A DNA stretch of 64,000 nucleotides from an uncultured Flavobacteriales bacterium (lineage in GTDB: Bacteria; Bacteroidota; Bacteroidia; Flavobacteriales; BACL11), in contig CAJIYG010000003.1 of NCBI GenBank assembly GCA_905181585.1, positions 252,015 to 316,014 of the forward strand, read 5' to 3'. Shown piece after piece: positions 52,219-61,114 of this stretch; positions within the stretch are counted from its first letter, which is position 1, and each line of letters opens with the position of its first letter. A program made the position numbers and the translations under genes. Below the pieces are notes generated by a model. It saw only the letters and a list, made by a program, of their open reading frames with translations. It did no database searches and was not told the DNA's origin.

Positions 52219-52965
52219 ATGGCAAAAGAAAAAGTTACAGTATCAGTCGAAGATAGATTAAGAGCTTTACATCAGTTGCAAATAATTGATTCTCAAGTAG
52301 ATAAGATTAGAATTGTTAGGGGTGAGCTGCCTGTTGAGATTGAAGATCTTGAGGACTTAATTGTTGGTTTAAAGACTCGTTTAGAAAAATTAACTAATGA
52401 GCTTGATGAGGTTAATACTGGCTTAAGTGCAAAGCAAAATAGTATTTTAGATGCTGCAGAGCTTGTGAAGAAATACGAGAAGCAACTTAAAAACATCAAA
52501 AATAACAGAGAGTTTTCTTCTTTAACAAAAGAATTAGAGTATAAGAATTTAGAGATAGAGCTTAATGAAAAGCATGTAAATGATTTGCAAGCAAAAATCC
52601 TTCATAAAAAAGAAATAATTGAAGAATCAAATCTTCAAATTAAAGATAGAGAAGAAGAATTAAAAGTAAAAAATACTGCATTAGAGGCTATTGTTAAAGA
52701 GACTGAAAAAGAAGAAAAAGCTCTTATGAAAAAATCCGACAAAGCTCAAAAAGTTATAGAGGAAAGATTATTAAATTCATACAGAAGAATTAGAAGTAGT
52801 GTTAAAAATGGGTTAGCAGTTGTTTCTGTTTCCAGGGATGCTTGTGGTGGGTGTTTTAATCAAGTGCCACCTCAAAGACAATTAGATATTCAAATGCATA
52901 AAAAGGTGATTGTATGTGAGCATTGCGGTAGAATACTTGTAGACGGTAATCTTTTAGATGGCTAG
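52219..52965 (+). CDS. coiled-coil protein with C4 zinc ribbon (DUF164/CT398-like)
   Basis: 248 residues. A long antiparallel coiled coil (about 30-190, Glu, Lys and Leu rich) is followed by a zinc ribbon with two CxxC knuckles, ACGGCFNQVPPQRQ and CEHCGRIL, at about 207-243. The family is often described as a possible nucleic-acid-binding or flagellar/secretion-associated protein (CT398 in Chlamydia), with no settled role. The opening RLRALHQLQIIDSQVDKIR is typical. It is co-transcribed with the Nif3-like gene and followed by a strong terminator that overlaps the next promoter. Confidence 0.85.
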   Translation: MAKEKVTVSVEDRLRALHQLQIIDSQVDKIRIVRGELPVEIEDLEDLIVGLKTRLEKLTNELDEVNTGLSAKQNSILDAAELVKKYEKQLKNIKNNREFSSLTKELEYKNLEIELNEKHVNDLQAKILHKKEIIEESNLQIKDREEELKVKNTALEAIVKETEKEEKALMKKSDKAQKVIEERLLNSYRRIRSSVKNGLAVVSVSRDACGGCFNQVPPQRQLDIQMHKKVIVCEHCGRILVDGNLLDG

Positions 52966-52991
52966 AAAATAATCAATCTTAAAATATTTAG

Positions 52992-53027
52992 TTGGGATTT
53001 CATACTTTTGAAATCCCAATTTTTTTT
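52992..53027 (+). terminator. strong terminator whose T-run touches the next ATG
   Basis: TTGGGATTTC (52992-53001) and GAAATCCCAA (53010-53019) form a ten-pair stem with an eight-base loop, followed by eight T (53020-53027) and at once ATG at 53028. Confidence 0.88.
53003..53010 (+). promoter_or_regulatory. -7-like promoter element inside the terminator loop
   Basis: TACTTTTG matches TAnnTTTG and occupies the loop and first base of the descending arm. It would drive the TPR gene starting at 53028, giving an approximately ten-base leader made only of the right arm and T-run. Confidence 0.4.
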
Positions 53028-54524
53028 ATGAGAATAATTTTATCACTTTCTTTCTTGTTTGTTTTTAGTTACTCTTATGCACAGTTTTTTAATAATGCTA
53101 ATATGCAGAATGCATATTCTCATATTTTGCATCTAGAATTTAGTTCTGCTAAGGAATTTTTAGAAAGTGAAAAATTAGTAAACCCTAATAATGGCTTGAT
53201 TATTTTAAATGAAAACTATATTGACTTTTTAAAAATCTTATTATCGGAAGACGAGGTTTTTTTTAAGCAAGCAAAAAAAAATAAGTACTCTAGGATTTAT
53301 TCATTATCTAGTAATGATAAGAATTCACCATATTATCTTTTTGCACAAGCTGAAGTTCACTTGCAATGGGCATTGACCAGAATAAAATTTAAAGAATATC
53401 TTCAGGCTACATATGAGCTTCAAAAAGCATATCGATTACTAGAAAAAAATACAGAAAAATTTCCTGATTTTTTTCTTAATGATAAAAGTCTTGGAGTTTT
53501 ACATATTTTAATTGGTTCTATTCCAAAGTCATATTCGTGGATAACAAATATTATTGGTGTTGAAGGAACTGTATCAAGTGGTTTCTCAAAACTTTACAAT
53601 TTTTTAGAGTTTACCGAAAATAATAAGGGTTATGGTATTTATAAATCTGAAATTTTATTTTTATTATCATTTTTAGAAATGAATATGAATAATGAACCAA
53701 GTTTATATCAAAAATTAGTTTTAAAAATTGGTGACTCTTACAAAAAAAGTGATTTAATGAAGTTTTGTCTGTCAAGATTGTATACTAAACTTGGAAACAA
53801 TAAAAAAAGTCTAGAAATTTTAGAATATATTTCAGAAGATAGAGATTCATATTATTTTCCTTACTTGAATTACCTAAAGGGTATGTCTAAATTATATAAT
53901 CTCGAGCTCTTAGCCTCAGAAAAGTATTTCAAAAGCTTTTTAGATAGTTTTAGAGGAAGGAATTATATAAAATCAGCCTATAATAAACTTGCCATAATTG
54001 CTTTTTTAAATAATAAGGAATCTGATCGTTTGATTTATGACAGTCTAACTATAAAACTAGGTTTTTCAATTATTGATGAGGATGTTCAGTCATATAAGAG
54101 TGCATTAAATAATATTAATCATAATAAAGATATGCTAGAATCAAGATTGCTTTATGATGGTGGTTATTTTGTTAGAGCAAGAAATATATTATTTCAAATT
54201 GATACTTTAAGTTTTAAAAGTGAAAAAAAATTAATTACAGAGTATTACTACAGATTAGCAAGAGTATCACAAGCGCTTAATGAAGATTATTTTGAGGTAA
54301 TAAAGAATTTTGAAAAAGTACTTTCTATCAATAATAATGATAACCTGTATTTTTATCCTATGTCAAATTTGCAAATCGCATTACTTTATGAGCAGAATGG
54401 AAATAAAAACAAGGCACAAGAATTTTTTAGAAAAACACTGGAATATAAAGGTTTTAATTATTCAAACGGTATACATCAAGGAGCAACATCTGGATTAAGT
54501 AGGTTAGCTGAATCACCAAATTAA
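53028..54524 (+). CDS. exported TPR-repeat protein
   Basis: 498 residues from ATG 53028 with a signal peptide (MRIILSLSFLFVFSYSYA). The upstream TTG at 52992 lies in the terminator arm and is rejected. The mature protein consists of about 8-10 helical TPR-like repeats; those most easily seen are QATYELQKAYRLLEKN, GNNKKSLEILEYISED and the last, YEQNGNKNKAQEFFRKTLEYKG. I do not recognise a named family. The C-terminal region EDYFEVIKNFEKVLSINN is typical tetratricopeptide. It is probably periplasmic or attached to the outer membrane through protein contacts. It is followed by a small membrane protein gene 18 bases downstream. Confidence 0.75.
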   Translation: MRIILSLSFLFVFSYSYAQFFNNANMQNAYSHILHLEFSSAKEFLESEKLVNPNNGLIILNENYIDFLKILLSEDEVFFKQAKKNKYSRIYSLSSNDKNSPYYLFAQAEVHLQWALTRIKFKEYLQATYELQKAYRLLEKNTEKFPDFFLNDKSLGVLHILIGSIPKSYSWITNIIGVEGTVSSGFSKLYNFLEFTENNKGYGIYKSEILFLLSFLEMNMNNEPSLYQKLVLKIGDSYKKSDLMKFCLSRLYTKLGNNKKSLEILEYISEDRDSYYFPYLNYLKGMSKLYNLELLASEKYFKSFLDSFRGRNYIKSAYNKLAIIAFLNNKESDRLIYDSLTIKLGFSIIDEDVQSYKSALNNINHNKDMLESRLLYDGGYFVRARNILFQIDTLSFKSEKKLITEYYYRLARVSQALNEDYFEVIKNFEKVLSINNNDNLYFYPMSNLQIALLYEQNGNKNKAQEFFRKTLEYKGFNYSNGIHQGATSGLSRLAESPN

Positions 54525-54542
54525 TTATAAGTATATTTAAGT

Positions 54543-55085
54543 ATGAAAAAAATGAAATTTTTTATAATATTATTTTGGATGATATTTTCTAAAAGTTATG
54601 ATGCCTATTGTACTTTTCAACATACTCCAGATTTATCATTGGAAGCAAATCCTCTAGTTTCAGTTTTAGGATTTAGCTGGTTTTGGCTTTTATTAGTAAT
54701 TGGTATTTTAACTATTTATACTTGCTACACGCTTTATTTAATATCATTTAAACCAATTATACTCTATCCTTCAGAGAAAGGTTTGTCTTTCTGTGATTTC
54801 ATAACATATATGTATTTTGGTAAGAAAAGTAATATGCTTTCAATTCTCTATAAATTCCCTTCTTTAAAGAATAAAAGATTTCATTATACTTTTGGTAATA
54901 TATTTACAAGGTATTTAGTCTTTGCTGGAATTGTTTCTACTGTAATGTGGCTCTTAATAAATAATTCTGAATTTTACAGAGAAATTCATAATCACTTAGT
55001 TATTTATGGGATTCTTATTTGTGGAACATTTATAATACTATATCATTATTATAAAACTAATTTCAAAAGATATCAACTTTCTTAA
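54543..55085 (+). CDS. hypothetical membrane protein (DUF5658-like opening)
   Basis: 180 residues with four predicted membrane segments: about 1-20, 44-72 (SWFWLLLVIGILTIYTCYTLYLI), 122-140 and 146-168. The segment DAYCTFQHTPDLSLEANPLVSVLGFSWF resembles the D-x-x-T...P-x-L-x-x-E-x-N-P motif of small DUF5658-like membrane proteins, of unknown role. No signal peptide cleavage is obvious, and the first helix is more likely retained. It follows the TPR gene by 18 bases on the same strand, so the two may be co-transcribed. The function cannot be inferred. A convergent FadL-like gene lies 40 bases beyond its stop. Confidence 0.65.
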   Translation: MKKMKFFIILFWMIFSKSYDAYCTFQHTPDLSLEANPLVSVLGFSWFWLLLVIGILTIYTCYTLYLISFKPIILYPSEKGLSFCDFITYMYFGKKSNMLSILYKFPSLKNKRFHYTFGNIFTRYLVFAGIVSTVMWLLINNSEFYREIHNHLVIYGILICGTFIILYHYYKTNFKRYQLS

Positions 55086-55125
55086 AAGGAGATTTAAAAT
55101 AACAAAATTTCAGTACCTATAAGAA

Positions 55126-56619
55126 CTAGTACCTAAACCCTAAAGTCAGAAGAATATTATGGTTAGAATTTACTAACTCGCTAGCTGAAACAAACTCTTC
55201 ACTATACATTTGATATTTTTCGTTATATTCTGAAAAGATGTATGCAAAATCAATATAATAGCTACCATTGTTTAGTCCAATTCCAAAAGAAAAATTCTCT
55301 CTTGATAGCTCTTCATCGTAATCATCTCTTAAGGGGCTTCCAAACTTAGCATAGCCAGCTCTTAGGCTCAATTTTTCTAATTTAGTTTCTGCTCCCACTT
55401 TGATGTTCTCAGTCTTAGTGAATGTATTAGTAATTGCATTATTTTCATCATTAAAAACTTGCGATCCATTATCCATGTAATAGTTATCTACATCAAGAGA
55501 TGCTGTTGTGTAATCTATTAATTCATAGTCAATGCTAAATATTGAATTCATTAATTTCGCAGAAATACTAGCAATAGCTTTCCATGGTGTAGTTAAATTA
55601 TATTCAAAGAAATTATTAGGCGAGTATTCATAATAGCTTGTGTCCATAAATCGTGCACTCGTAAGTGTTTGGAATTCTTCTTGCATTGTAAATAATGTTG
55701 GTGAGTGCAGCGCTCCTCCAATTTTAATTTGTTCATTTAGTCTATATATACCTCCAATTTTTAAGTTAATACCAGTACCATTAGCAATTAAATCTTGTGC
55801 ATATGAAAATGACTCAAGACCATTAATTGTATCTTCAAAATTAGTTTCAGTGTGCTTTACTGATTCCGTATAATTTAGCGTTGGAAAGCCTAGTGTGGCA
55901 CCTAAATAAAATTTTTCTTGGTAGGAAGAGCCAAGTGAAAGTACAAACTCATTCATTCCGCCATTAGCATTTAGCATGTGTATCTGATTCTTACTAGTTG
56001 CTCCAGAAACATGTGAAATATAATTTCCATTATCATATATGTACCCATTTGAATCAAAAGAATTATTTGCCAAATCTATAATATCCGTCCAAAAAGCAGG
56101 ACCAGCAAAGAAAGAATTTAGTTCATTAATTTGATTTCCCTGTGCAATAGATAGAAAGTTGTCTGCAAGAGATGAACTTGTATTCTCATTAAAAATATAA
56201 ATATTCTTATTGTAGTTAGCTATTTGATTCCATCCAATACCAAAGTTAATTCTTTTCCAATCTGGGTCATCTTTAGCATAAGAAAGTACAAGACCAATAT
56301 TTCCAATTTTCCCGTCTGAGCTTTCTGTCTCAAACCTTTGCATGTCAGCGGAAGAATTGTAATATGATGTGTTTATGTTAGAGTTAATTTGTGGGGTAAA
56401 TGTAACTTCTGTAAATTGATACATTCCTAAGCCCGCAGGATTCTGGCTCAAGCCACTAAAATCACCTCCCAATGAGCCAAATGCTCCAGACATTGAAGAG
56501 TATCTGGCTGTACCCGAAATATTATATTGAGAATATCTTAAAGCATCAAATTCATTTTGAGAATATAATTGAATACTACTTAAAAATAATAATATGATTA
56601 AAAGATATTTTTGTTTCAT
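55126..56619 (-). CDS. OmpP1/FadL/TodX-family outer-membrane transporter
   Basis: 497 residues with a signal peptide (ending SIQLYS). The mature N-terminus LRYSQYNISGTARYSSMSGAFGSLGGDFSGLSQNPAGLGMYQFTEVTFTPQ matches the FadL-like plug region with the NPAG motif. The remaining residues show alternating beta-strands of an outer-membrane barrel (INFGIGWNQIANYN, FYLGATLGFPTLNY, GGIYRLNEQIKIGGALHSPT, SLRAGYAKFGSPL) ending in an aromatic-terminated strand, ILLTLGFRY. FadL relatives take up hydrophobic compounds such as fatty acids. It stands 28 bases ahead of nothing related, with the Tyr/Asn/His-rich lipoprotein gene upstream on the same strand. Confidence 0.9.
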   Translation of the reverse strand: MKQKYLLIILLFLSSIQLYSQNEFDALRYSQYNISGTARYSSMSGAFGSLGGDFSGLSQNPAGLGMYQFTEVTFTPQINSNINTSYYNSSADMQRFETESSDGKIGNIGLVLSYAKDDPDWKRINFGIGWNQIANYNKNIYIFNENTSSSLADNFLSIAQGNQINELNSFFAGPAFWTDIIDLANNSFDSNGYIYDNGNYISHVSGATSKNQIHMLNANGGMNEFVLSLGSSYQEKFYLGATLGFPTLNYTESVKHTETNFEDTINGLESFSYAQDLIANGTGINLKIGGIYRLNEQIKIGGALHSPTLFTMQEEFQTLTSARFMDTSYYEYSPNNFFEYNLTTPWKAIASISAKLMNSIFSIDYELIDYTTASLDVDNYYMDNGSQVFNDENNAITNTFTKTENIKVGAETKLEKLSLRAGYAKFGSPLRDDYDEELSRENFSFGIGLNNGSYYIDFAYIFSEYNEKYQMYSEEFVSASELVNSNHNILLTLGFRY

Positions 56620-56646
56620 TTTTTTTAAATATTTAAATTTATAGAA

Positions 56647-57537
56647 CTATTTTCTTGGTTTTGTTCTTCCTGAATTACTTCTAGAAGGTCTACTTGTATT
56701 AGATCTATTATTTGATTTGTAAGAATTATTAGACCTTGTATTTTTTTTGAAAGTATTATTTCTTTTATTTGAATCATAGGTCTTAACATTTTCAGAGGAT
56801 TTATTGCTTTTTGAATTATTGTTTTTCTGAGTATATTTTTTCTGATTTTTATAAAAGTTTTTAATTATCTCATTACTATTATTATTTGTTTGCTTATCTC
56901 TAATATTTGATTTAGTATTTTGAAATGATTTATTTAAACTTGTATTTGCTTTAACTTTATTAGATGTTAAGTTAGTCTTTAAAGATCCTCTTGGCCCATA
57001 AGAATTATTATTATTTAAATTAGAGTTAAAATTATTATTATGATAATAATCATTATAATATCCATGATGACCATGATGACCATGATAATTATTTAGTCCA
57101 TAATATCCATTGTAGCCGTAGTACCCATAATAATTATAATAGGAATTATTCCAAAAAGGTGAATAAGAGTTGTATGGGGAGTTCCAACCATATCCTGTAT
57201 ATATACTAGATCCATAATAAAAAGGATCTTGATTGTACCAATGGTAATCTGTATATATTCCAGAATAAAATCCCGTAGAATAAAATGTTGGAGAATGAAA
57301 TCTTCTAATTCTAGAGGAGTAGCTAAAGTCATAATAATTATCCGAATTATATTCAGTATCTAATGTGTTAGAAGTATCAATCAACTCATCACTTGCTACG
57401 AAATACGCATCTTCAATAGTTTCAACAGAACTAAACTCTTCGCTTGTTAAATAGTTTGGGTCAGAAAAAAAAACTTGGTTTGTAGAAATACAAGAACTTA
57501 AGAGTAAAATAAGAAATATTATGTAGGGATTTTTCAT
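56647..57537 (-). CDS. Tyr/Asn/His-rich low-complexity lipoprotein
   Basis: 296 residues from ATG 57537 (MKNPYIIFLILLLSSC, lipobox LSSC, Cys16). The start at 57561 would add eight residues ahead of the lipoprotein signal. Residues about 85-190 are extremely rich in Tyr, Asn, Gly and His, with repeats such as YYGYYGYNGYYG and HGHHGHHG. The last 110 residues are Asn, Lys and Ser rich and strongly basic, ending SGRTKPRK. I recognise no enzyme domain. A surface-linked binding or metal-binding role is possible for the His repeats but is only a guess. It is followed by the FadL-like gene 27 bases downstream, so the two may be co-transcribed. Confidence 0.7.
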   Translation of the reverse strand: MKNPYIIFLILLLSSCISTNQVFFSDPNYLTSEEFSSVETIEDAYFVASDELIDTSNTLDTEYNSDNYYDFSYSSRIRRFHSPTFYSTGFYSGIYTDYHWYNQDPFYYGSSIYTGYGWNSPYNSYSPFWNNSYYNYYGYYGYNGYYGLNNYHGHHGHHGYYNDYYHNNNFNSNLNNNNSYGPRGSLKTNLTSNKVKANTSLNKSFQNTKSNIRDKQTNNNSNEIIKNFYKNQKKYTQKNNNSKSNKSSENVKTYDSNKRNNTFKKNTRSNNSYKSNNRSNTSRPSRSNSGRTKPRK

Positions 57538-57646
57538 AATGATATTGTTTATTACATGCATAACTATATTAAAAGTTTAATTAGATTTGTATAAACTTAA
57601 TAAATTAACGTAGTTTATGCTACAAAATTACATTATTTAATATAAA

Positions 57647-59119
57647 ATGTCAAAAAAAATCACATCTAGAGAAGTAGATTATTCAACATGGTATAATGAT
57701 ATTGTACAACATGCTGATTTAGCAGAAAACTCAGGAGTTAGGGGTTGTATGGTTATTAAGCCATATGGCTATGCGATTTGGGAGAAAATGCAAGCAGAAC
57801 TTGATAAGAAATTTAAGGCTACTGGTCATCAAAATGCTTACTTCCCCCTTTTTATACCAAAATCTTATTTTTCAAAAGAAGCAAGCCATGTGGATGGATT
57901 TGCAAAAGAATGTGCTGTGGTAACTCACTATCGTTTAAAAACATCTGATGATGGTAAGGAAATTGTTGTTGATGAGTCTGCTAAATTAGAGGAAGAATTA
58001 ATTGTGCGACCTACCTCTGAAACAATAATTTGGGATACATACAGAAAATGGATTCAATCTTATAGAGATCTTCCTTTACTAATTAACCAATGGGCAAATG
58101 TTGTTAGGTGGGAAATGAGAACAAGACTTTTTTTACGAACTGCTGAGTTTTTATGGCAAGAAGGACATACCGCGCATGCAACAAAAGATGAAGCTATTGA
58201 AGAAACTGAAAAAATGATTAATGTCTACGCTGATTTTGCACAAGATTTTATGGCTATGCCTGTAATTATTGGACTTAAATCTGAAAGTGAAAGATTTGCT
58301 GGTGCTTTAGAGACTTATTGTATTGAGGCTTTAATGCAGGATGGGAAGGCTTTGCAGGCGGGAACGTCTCATTTTTTAGGTCAAAATTTTGCTAAAGCAT
58401 TTGATGTAAAGTATGCAAGTAAAGAAGGAAAGCAAGAATATGTTTGGGCAACATCATGGGGAGTATCTACAAGGCTAATGGGTGCTCTTATTATGACTCA
58501 TTCAGATGATAAAGGTTTAGTGCTTCCTCCAAAATTAGCTCCTTTTCAAGTAGTTATTGTTCCAATTTATCGAAATGAAGATCAGCTTAAAGAAATAAAT
58601 AAAAGTGTAGATAGTTTAAAGTCATTGTTGGAAGAAAAGGGAGTTTCTGTAAAATATGACAGTAGAGATACTCACAAACCAGGCTGGAAATTTGCAGAAT
58701 ATGAGTTGAAAGGTGTACCAATCAGACTAGCTGTAGGTATGCGAGATTTGGAAAATGGTACTATTGAAATAGCAAGAAGGGATACTCTTGAAAAAGAAAC
58801 AGTTTCAATCAAAGGCGTTGAAAATAAGATTGTGATGTTATTAGAGGAAATACAGGAAAATTTATATTCAAAAGCGAAAAGTTTTCGAGCTTCAAATACA
58901 TTTGAAGCTAACTCTTATGAAGAGTTTAAACAGATTATAAAAAAAGGAGGCTTTGTCTATGCTCATTGGGATGGTACAAATGCAACAGAGCTTAAAATAA
59001 AGAATGAAACTAAAGCAACTATCAGATGTATTCCGCAAGAGCCTTCAGAAGAAAATGGTGTTTGTATGATAAGTGGTGATCACTCTGAGAGAAGAGTTTT
59101 ATTTGCTAAAGCATATTAA
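57647..59119 (+). CDS. proS: prolyl-tRNA synthetase (ProS type 3)
   Basis: 490 residues, cytoplasmic. It attaches proline to tRNA-Pro. The size and the opening [42 protein letters not shown] define the short eukaryote/archaea-like type 3 without an editing insertion. Class II motifs are seen: motif 2 area [28 protein letters not shown] and motif 3 [39 protein letters not shown], followed by the anticodon-binding domain and the C-terminal zinc-like domain region. RPTSETIIW is intact. The stop codon overlaps the next ATG (TAATG), so the following unknown gene is translationally coupled. This gene is the last unbroken one before the error-prone end. Confidence 0.95.
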   Translation: MSKKITSREVDYSTWYNDIVQHADLAENSGVRGCMVIKPYGYAIWEKMQAELDKKFKATGHQNAYFPLFIPKSYFSKEASHVDGFAKECAVVTHYRLKTSDDGKEIVVDESAKLEEELIVRPTSETIIWDTYRKWIQSYRDLPLLINQWANVVRWEMRTRLFLRTAEFLWQEGHTAHATKDEAIEETEKMINVYADFAQDFMAMPVIIGLKSESERFAGALETYCIEALMQDGKALQAGTSHFLGQNFAKAFDVKYASKEGKQEYVWATSWGVSTRLMGALIMTHSDDKGLVLPPKLAPFQVVIVPIYRNEDQLKEINKSVDSLKSLLEEKGVSVKYDSRDTHKPGWKFAEYELKGVPIRLAVGMRDLENGTIEIARRDTLEKETVSIKGVENKIVMLLEEIQENLYSKAKSFRASNTFEANSYEEFKQIIKKGGFVYAHWDGTNATELKIKNETKATIRCIPQEPSEENGVCMISGDHSERRVLFAKAY

Positions 59120-59794
59120 TGATGAAAAGAGAAACAGAAATATTAAAACTCCTAAAAGAAAAGTCAGCAACTAAGCAGTTAATTTATAATAACACTAAAG
59201 AAGCTTTTGATGAGCTAGTTGTCTGTTTAAAGGCTAAAGAAAAATCTTTAACTAATTTGTTGAAAAATGAATTAAATAATGTTGAATTAGAGTTTAAATC
59301 AAATGGAACATTTGATGTTCAATTGAAAGTTTGCAGGAGATACTCTTTTATTTCATATGCACTCTAACATATTTGATTTTCCTCCTACTCATGAGATTTT
59401 TAAATCTAAATATGTAAAAAAAGATACATCAAGAAGTTTCTGTGGTGTTATTAATATTTATAATTTTCTATCAGATTCACTAAAATATAATCGTTTAAAT
59501 GATGAAGGAGTTTTAATTGGTAGAGTTTTTATTAATAAAGAAAAAAAATTCTTTGTTGAAGGAGATGATGATTTAGGTACATTATTTAAAGATTTCTCTA
59601 AAAAAGAAATTAATGCTAATTTATTAGATGAAATTATAGATGCATGTATGGCATTTACTTTAAATTTTGATTTATGTTCTCCAAATTTTAATGATGTGAG
59701 ATTAGTTTCTGTTCATCATTTGTTAGCCATGAGTATGAATCAAAAAATTAAAACTTCCAAAAGACTAGGCTATAAATTGTCAGCTGAGTATTAA
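59119..59794 (+). pseudogene. conserved-looking protein of unknown function, one-base frameshift
   Basis: About 224 residues when repaired. Frame 1 covers MKRETEILKLLKEKSATKQ to NGTFDVQLK, then the reading resumes in frame 2 as KFAGDTLLFHMHSNIFDFPPTHEIFKSKYV and continues to KRLGYKLSAEY. The break is a missing base near AAAG at 59324-59329, consistent with a homopolymer error. I recognise no family. There is no signal peptide or membrane helix. The N-terminus has a coiled-coil-like, Lys/Glu/Leu-rich stretch, and the remainder seems globular. The start overlaps the proS stop as TAATG, so it is probably made together with ProS. Confidence 0.65.
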
Positions 59795-59923
59795 TTAGAT
59801 AATCTTAAGTAGTTAAAATTCGATTGAAATTTGTAATAGCTTGATATTATTTGTGTTTTTTTGGTATCAAATATGAATCTTTTAAGACATTTTAAATTTT
59901 TTACAACTATTAATTATTAATTA
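59795..59923. other. AT-rich spacer without recognisable gene
   Basis: Between the unknown gene and the tRNA-Glu promoter. I see no start-anchored frame, hairpin or repeat of note. Confidence 0.5.
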
Positions 59924-59954
59924 TTTGCTAGGTTTTAAAAAAAGTATAAATTTG
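59924..59954 (+). promoter_or_regulatory. full Bacteroidota promoter for tRNA-Glu
   Basis: TTTG (59924-59927) and TAAATTTG (59947-59954) with 19 bases between them: the canonical -33/-7 arrangement. The tRNA begins 24 bases after the -7 element. Confidence 0.75.
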
Positions 59955-59978
59955 CAGCCTCGATTCGAGAATCATTAA

Positions 59979-60050
59979 GGCCCGGTCGTCTAGTGGTTAG
60001 GACGCCAGGTTTTCATCCTGGTAACCGGGGTTCGATTCCCCGTCGGGCTA
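59979..60050 (+). tRNA. tRNA-Glu (anticodon TTC)
   Basis: GGCCCGG/TCGGGCT acceptor with G-U ends, D-arm TCGTCTAGTGGTTAGGA, anticodon stem CCAGG/CCTGG around TTTTCAT (anticodon TTC, glutamate), T-arm CGGGGTTCGATTCCCCG, discriminator A at 60050. CCA is not encoded, unlike in the tRNA-Val of this window. Confidence 0.96.
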
Positions 60051-60064
60051 CAAAATAAAAAAAT

Positions 60065-60320
60065 ATGGCAAATCATAAATCAGCATTAAAAAGAATTAGA
60101 CAGTCCGAAACTCGTAGACTTCTTAATAAATATAAGCATAAAACAACTCGAAACTCTGTAAGAGAGCTTACAGGCATTAACGGATAAAAAGTCTGCTAAC
60201 GCATTGCTTCCTAAAGTTGTTTCAATGTTAGATAAGCTTACTAAAGTGAATATCATTCATAAGAACAAAGCATCTAATTTGAAAGGTAAGTTAACAAAAC
60301 ACGTTAACTCTTTAGCTTAA
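60065..60320 (+). pseudogene. rpsT: 30S ribosomal protein S20, frameshifted in the assembly
   Basis: Reads [23 protein letters not shown] with [13 protein letters not shown] in frame, then [45 protein letters not shown] in the next frame. One surplus base lies near 60170-60180 in a TACAGGCATTAACGG stretch. The repaired protein is about 84 residues, the usual length of S20, which binds 16S rRNA in the small subunit. A broken rpsT would be costly, so a sequencing or assembly error is much more likely than true loss. It starts 15 bases after tRNA-Glu, possibly on the same transcript, and a terminator follows. Confidence 0.85.
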
Positions 60321-60344
60321 GATTTTCATTTTAATCCTTAAATT

Positions 60345-60381
60345 AGACTTATCTTAATTGATAGGTCTTTTTTTTTTTTTT
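60345..60381 (+). terminator. rho-independent terminator after rpsT
   Basis: AGACTTATC (60345-60353) and GATAGGTCT (60360-60368) pair over nine bases with one G-U, then a run of about 14 T. Confidence 0.8.
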
Positions 60382-60412
60382 AATTTTATTTTTATAATCT
60401 TTAATACTATGA

Positions 60413-61112
60413 ATGTTACCACATATTTTTTTTGATTTAGATAGAACTCTTTGGGATTTTGATGTGAATTCTCAGAAAACACTACTTGACATATTTACAA
60501 TGAATTCTCATTAAATGTAAGAGGTGTTAAGAGTTTTGATCTTTTTTTAGATCACTACCATGAAGATAAATGAGAAGCTTATGGGGTCTGTATAGGCAAG
60601 ATCTTATTATCAAAGGATGACCTTCGTTCCAAAAGATTTGACCTTACTCTAAATAAATTCTCAATTAACAGATAATGAATTAGCTTCTGAAGATTGGTGA
60701 TACTTATGTCTCTAAATCACCATTGCAAACGTCTTTATTTCCTTACACCAAGGACGTATTATCCTATCTTAAAGAAGTAAATACTCTCTTAGTATTATTA
60801 CTAATGGTTTTGATGAGGTTCAAAAGATTAAGCTTAAGGCTTCAGGTTTAGATGCTATTCTTTGATACTGTGGTTACTTCAGATTTTGTTAATGCAAAAA
60901 AACCTAATCCTACAATTTTTAATTATGCACTAAATATTAATAATGTATCAGCTAAAAATAGTGTTATGATAGGTGATGATTTATTAGTAGATATTATTGG
61001 AGCAAAAGAAATTGGTTTCTCTCAAATATATTTTAACCCTAAAAATACGCCTCATAATCAAAATTGTGATTATGAGATTAGGTGTTTAAGCGAGATTAAA
61101 AATATTTTATAG
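60413..61112 (+). pseudogene. YjjG-like HAD-superfamily nucleotidase, multiply frameshifted
   Basis: The start at 60413 gives MLPHIFFDLDRTLWDFDVNS, whose DLDRTLW is the HAD nucleophile motif as written in the YjjG/noncanonical pyrimidine nucleotidase group. Later pieces in shifting frames are SLNVRGVKSFDLFLDHYHED, DDLRSKRFDLTLNKFSI and LFPYTKDVLSYLKEV. The last clean block runs 60852-61112 (VNAKKPNPTIFNYALNINNVSAKNSVMIGDDLLVDIIGAKEIGF), with the conserved Lys and the terminal GDDLLVD acids. At least four frame breaks are needed. All conserved motifs survive, so indel error is more likely than decay. It converges with the phosphatase gene, two bases between stops. Confidence 0.7.
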
Positions 61113-61114
61113 TA

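Noticed and set aside
57041..57125. CRISPR-like or tandem DNA repeat
   Set aside because: Short CATGATGAC-type repeats encode the His/Gly/Tyr repeats of the lipoprotein; there are no spacers.
60065..60320. Programmed frameshift in rpsT
   Set aside because: Ribosomal S20 is not known to be made this way, and neighbouring genes show the same random indels.
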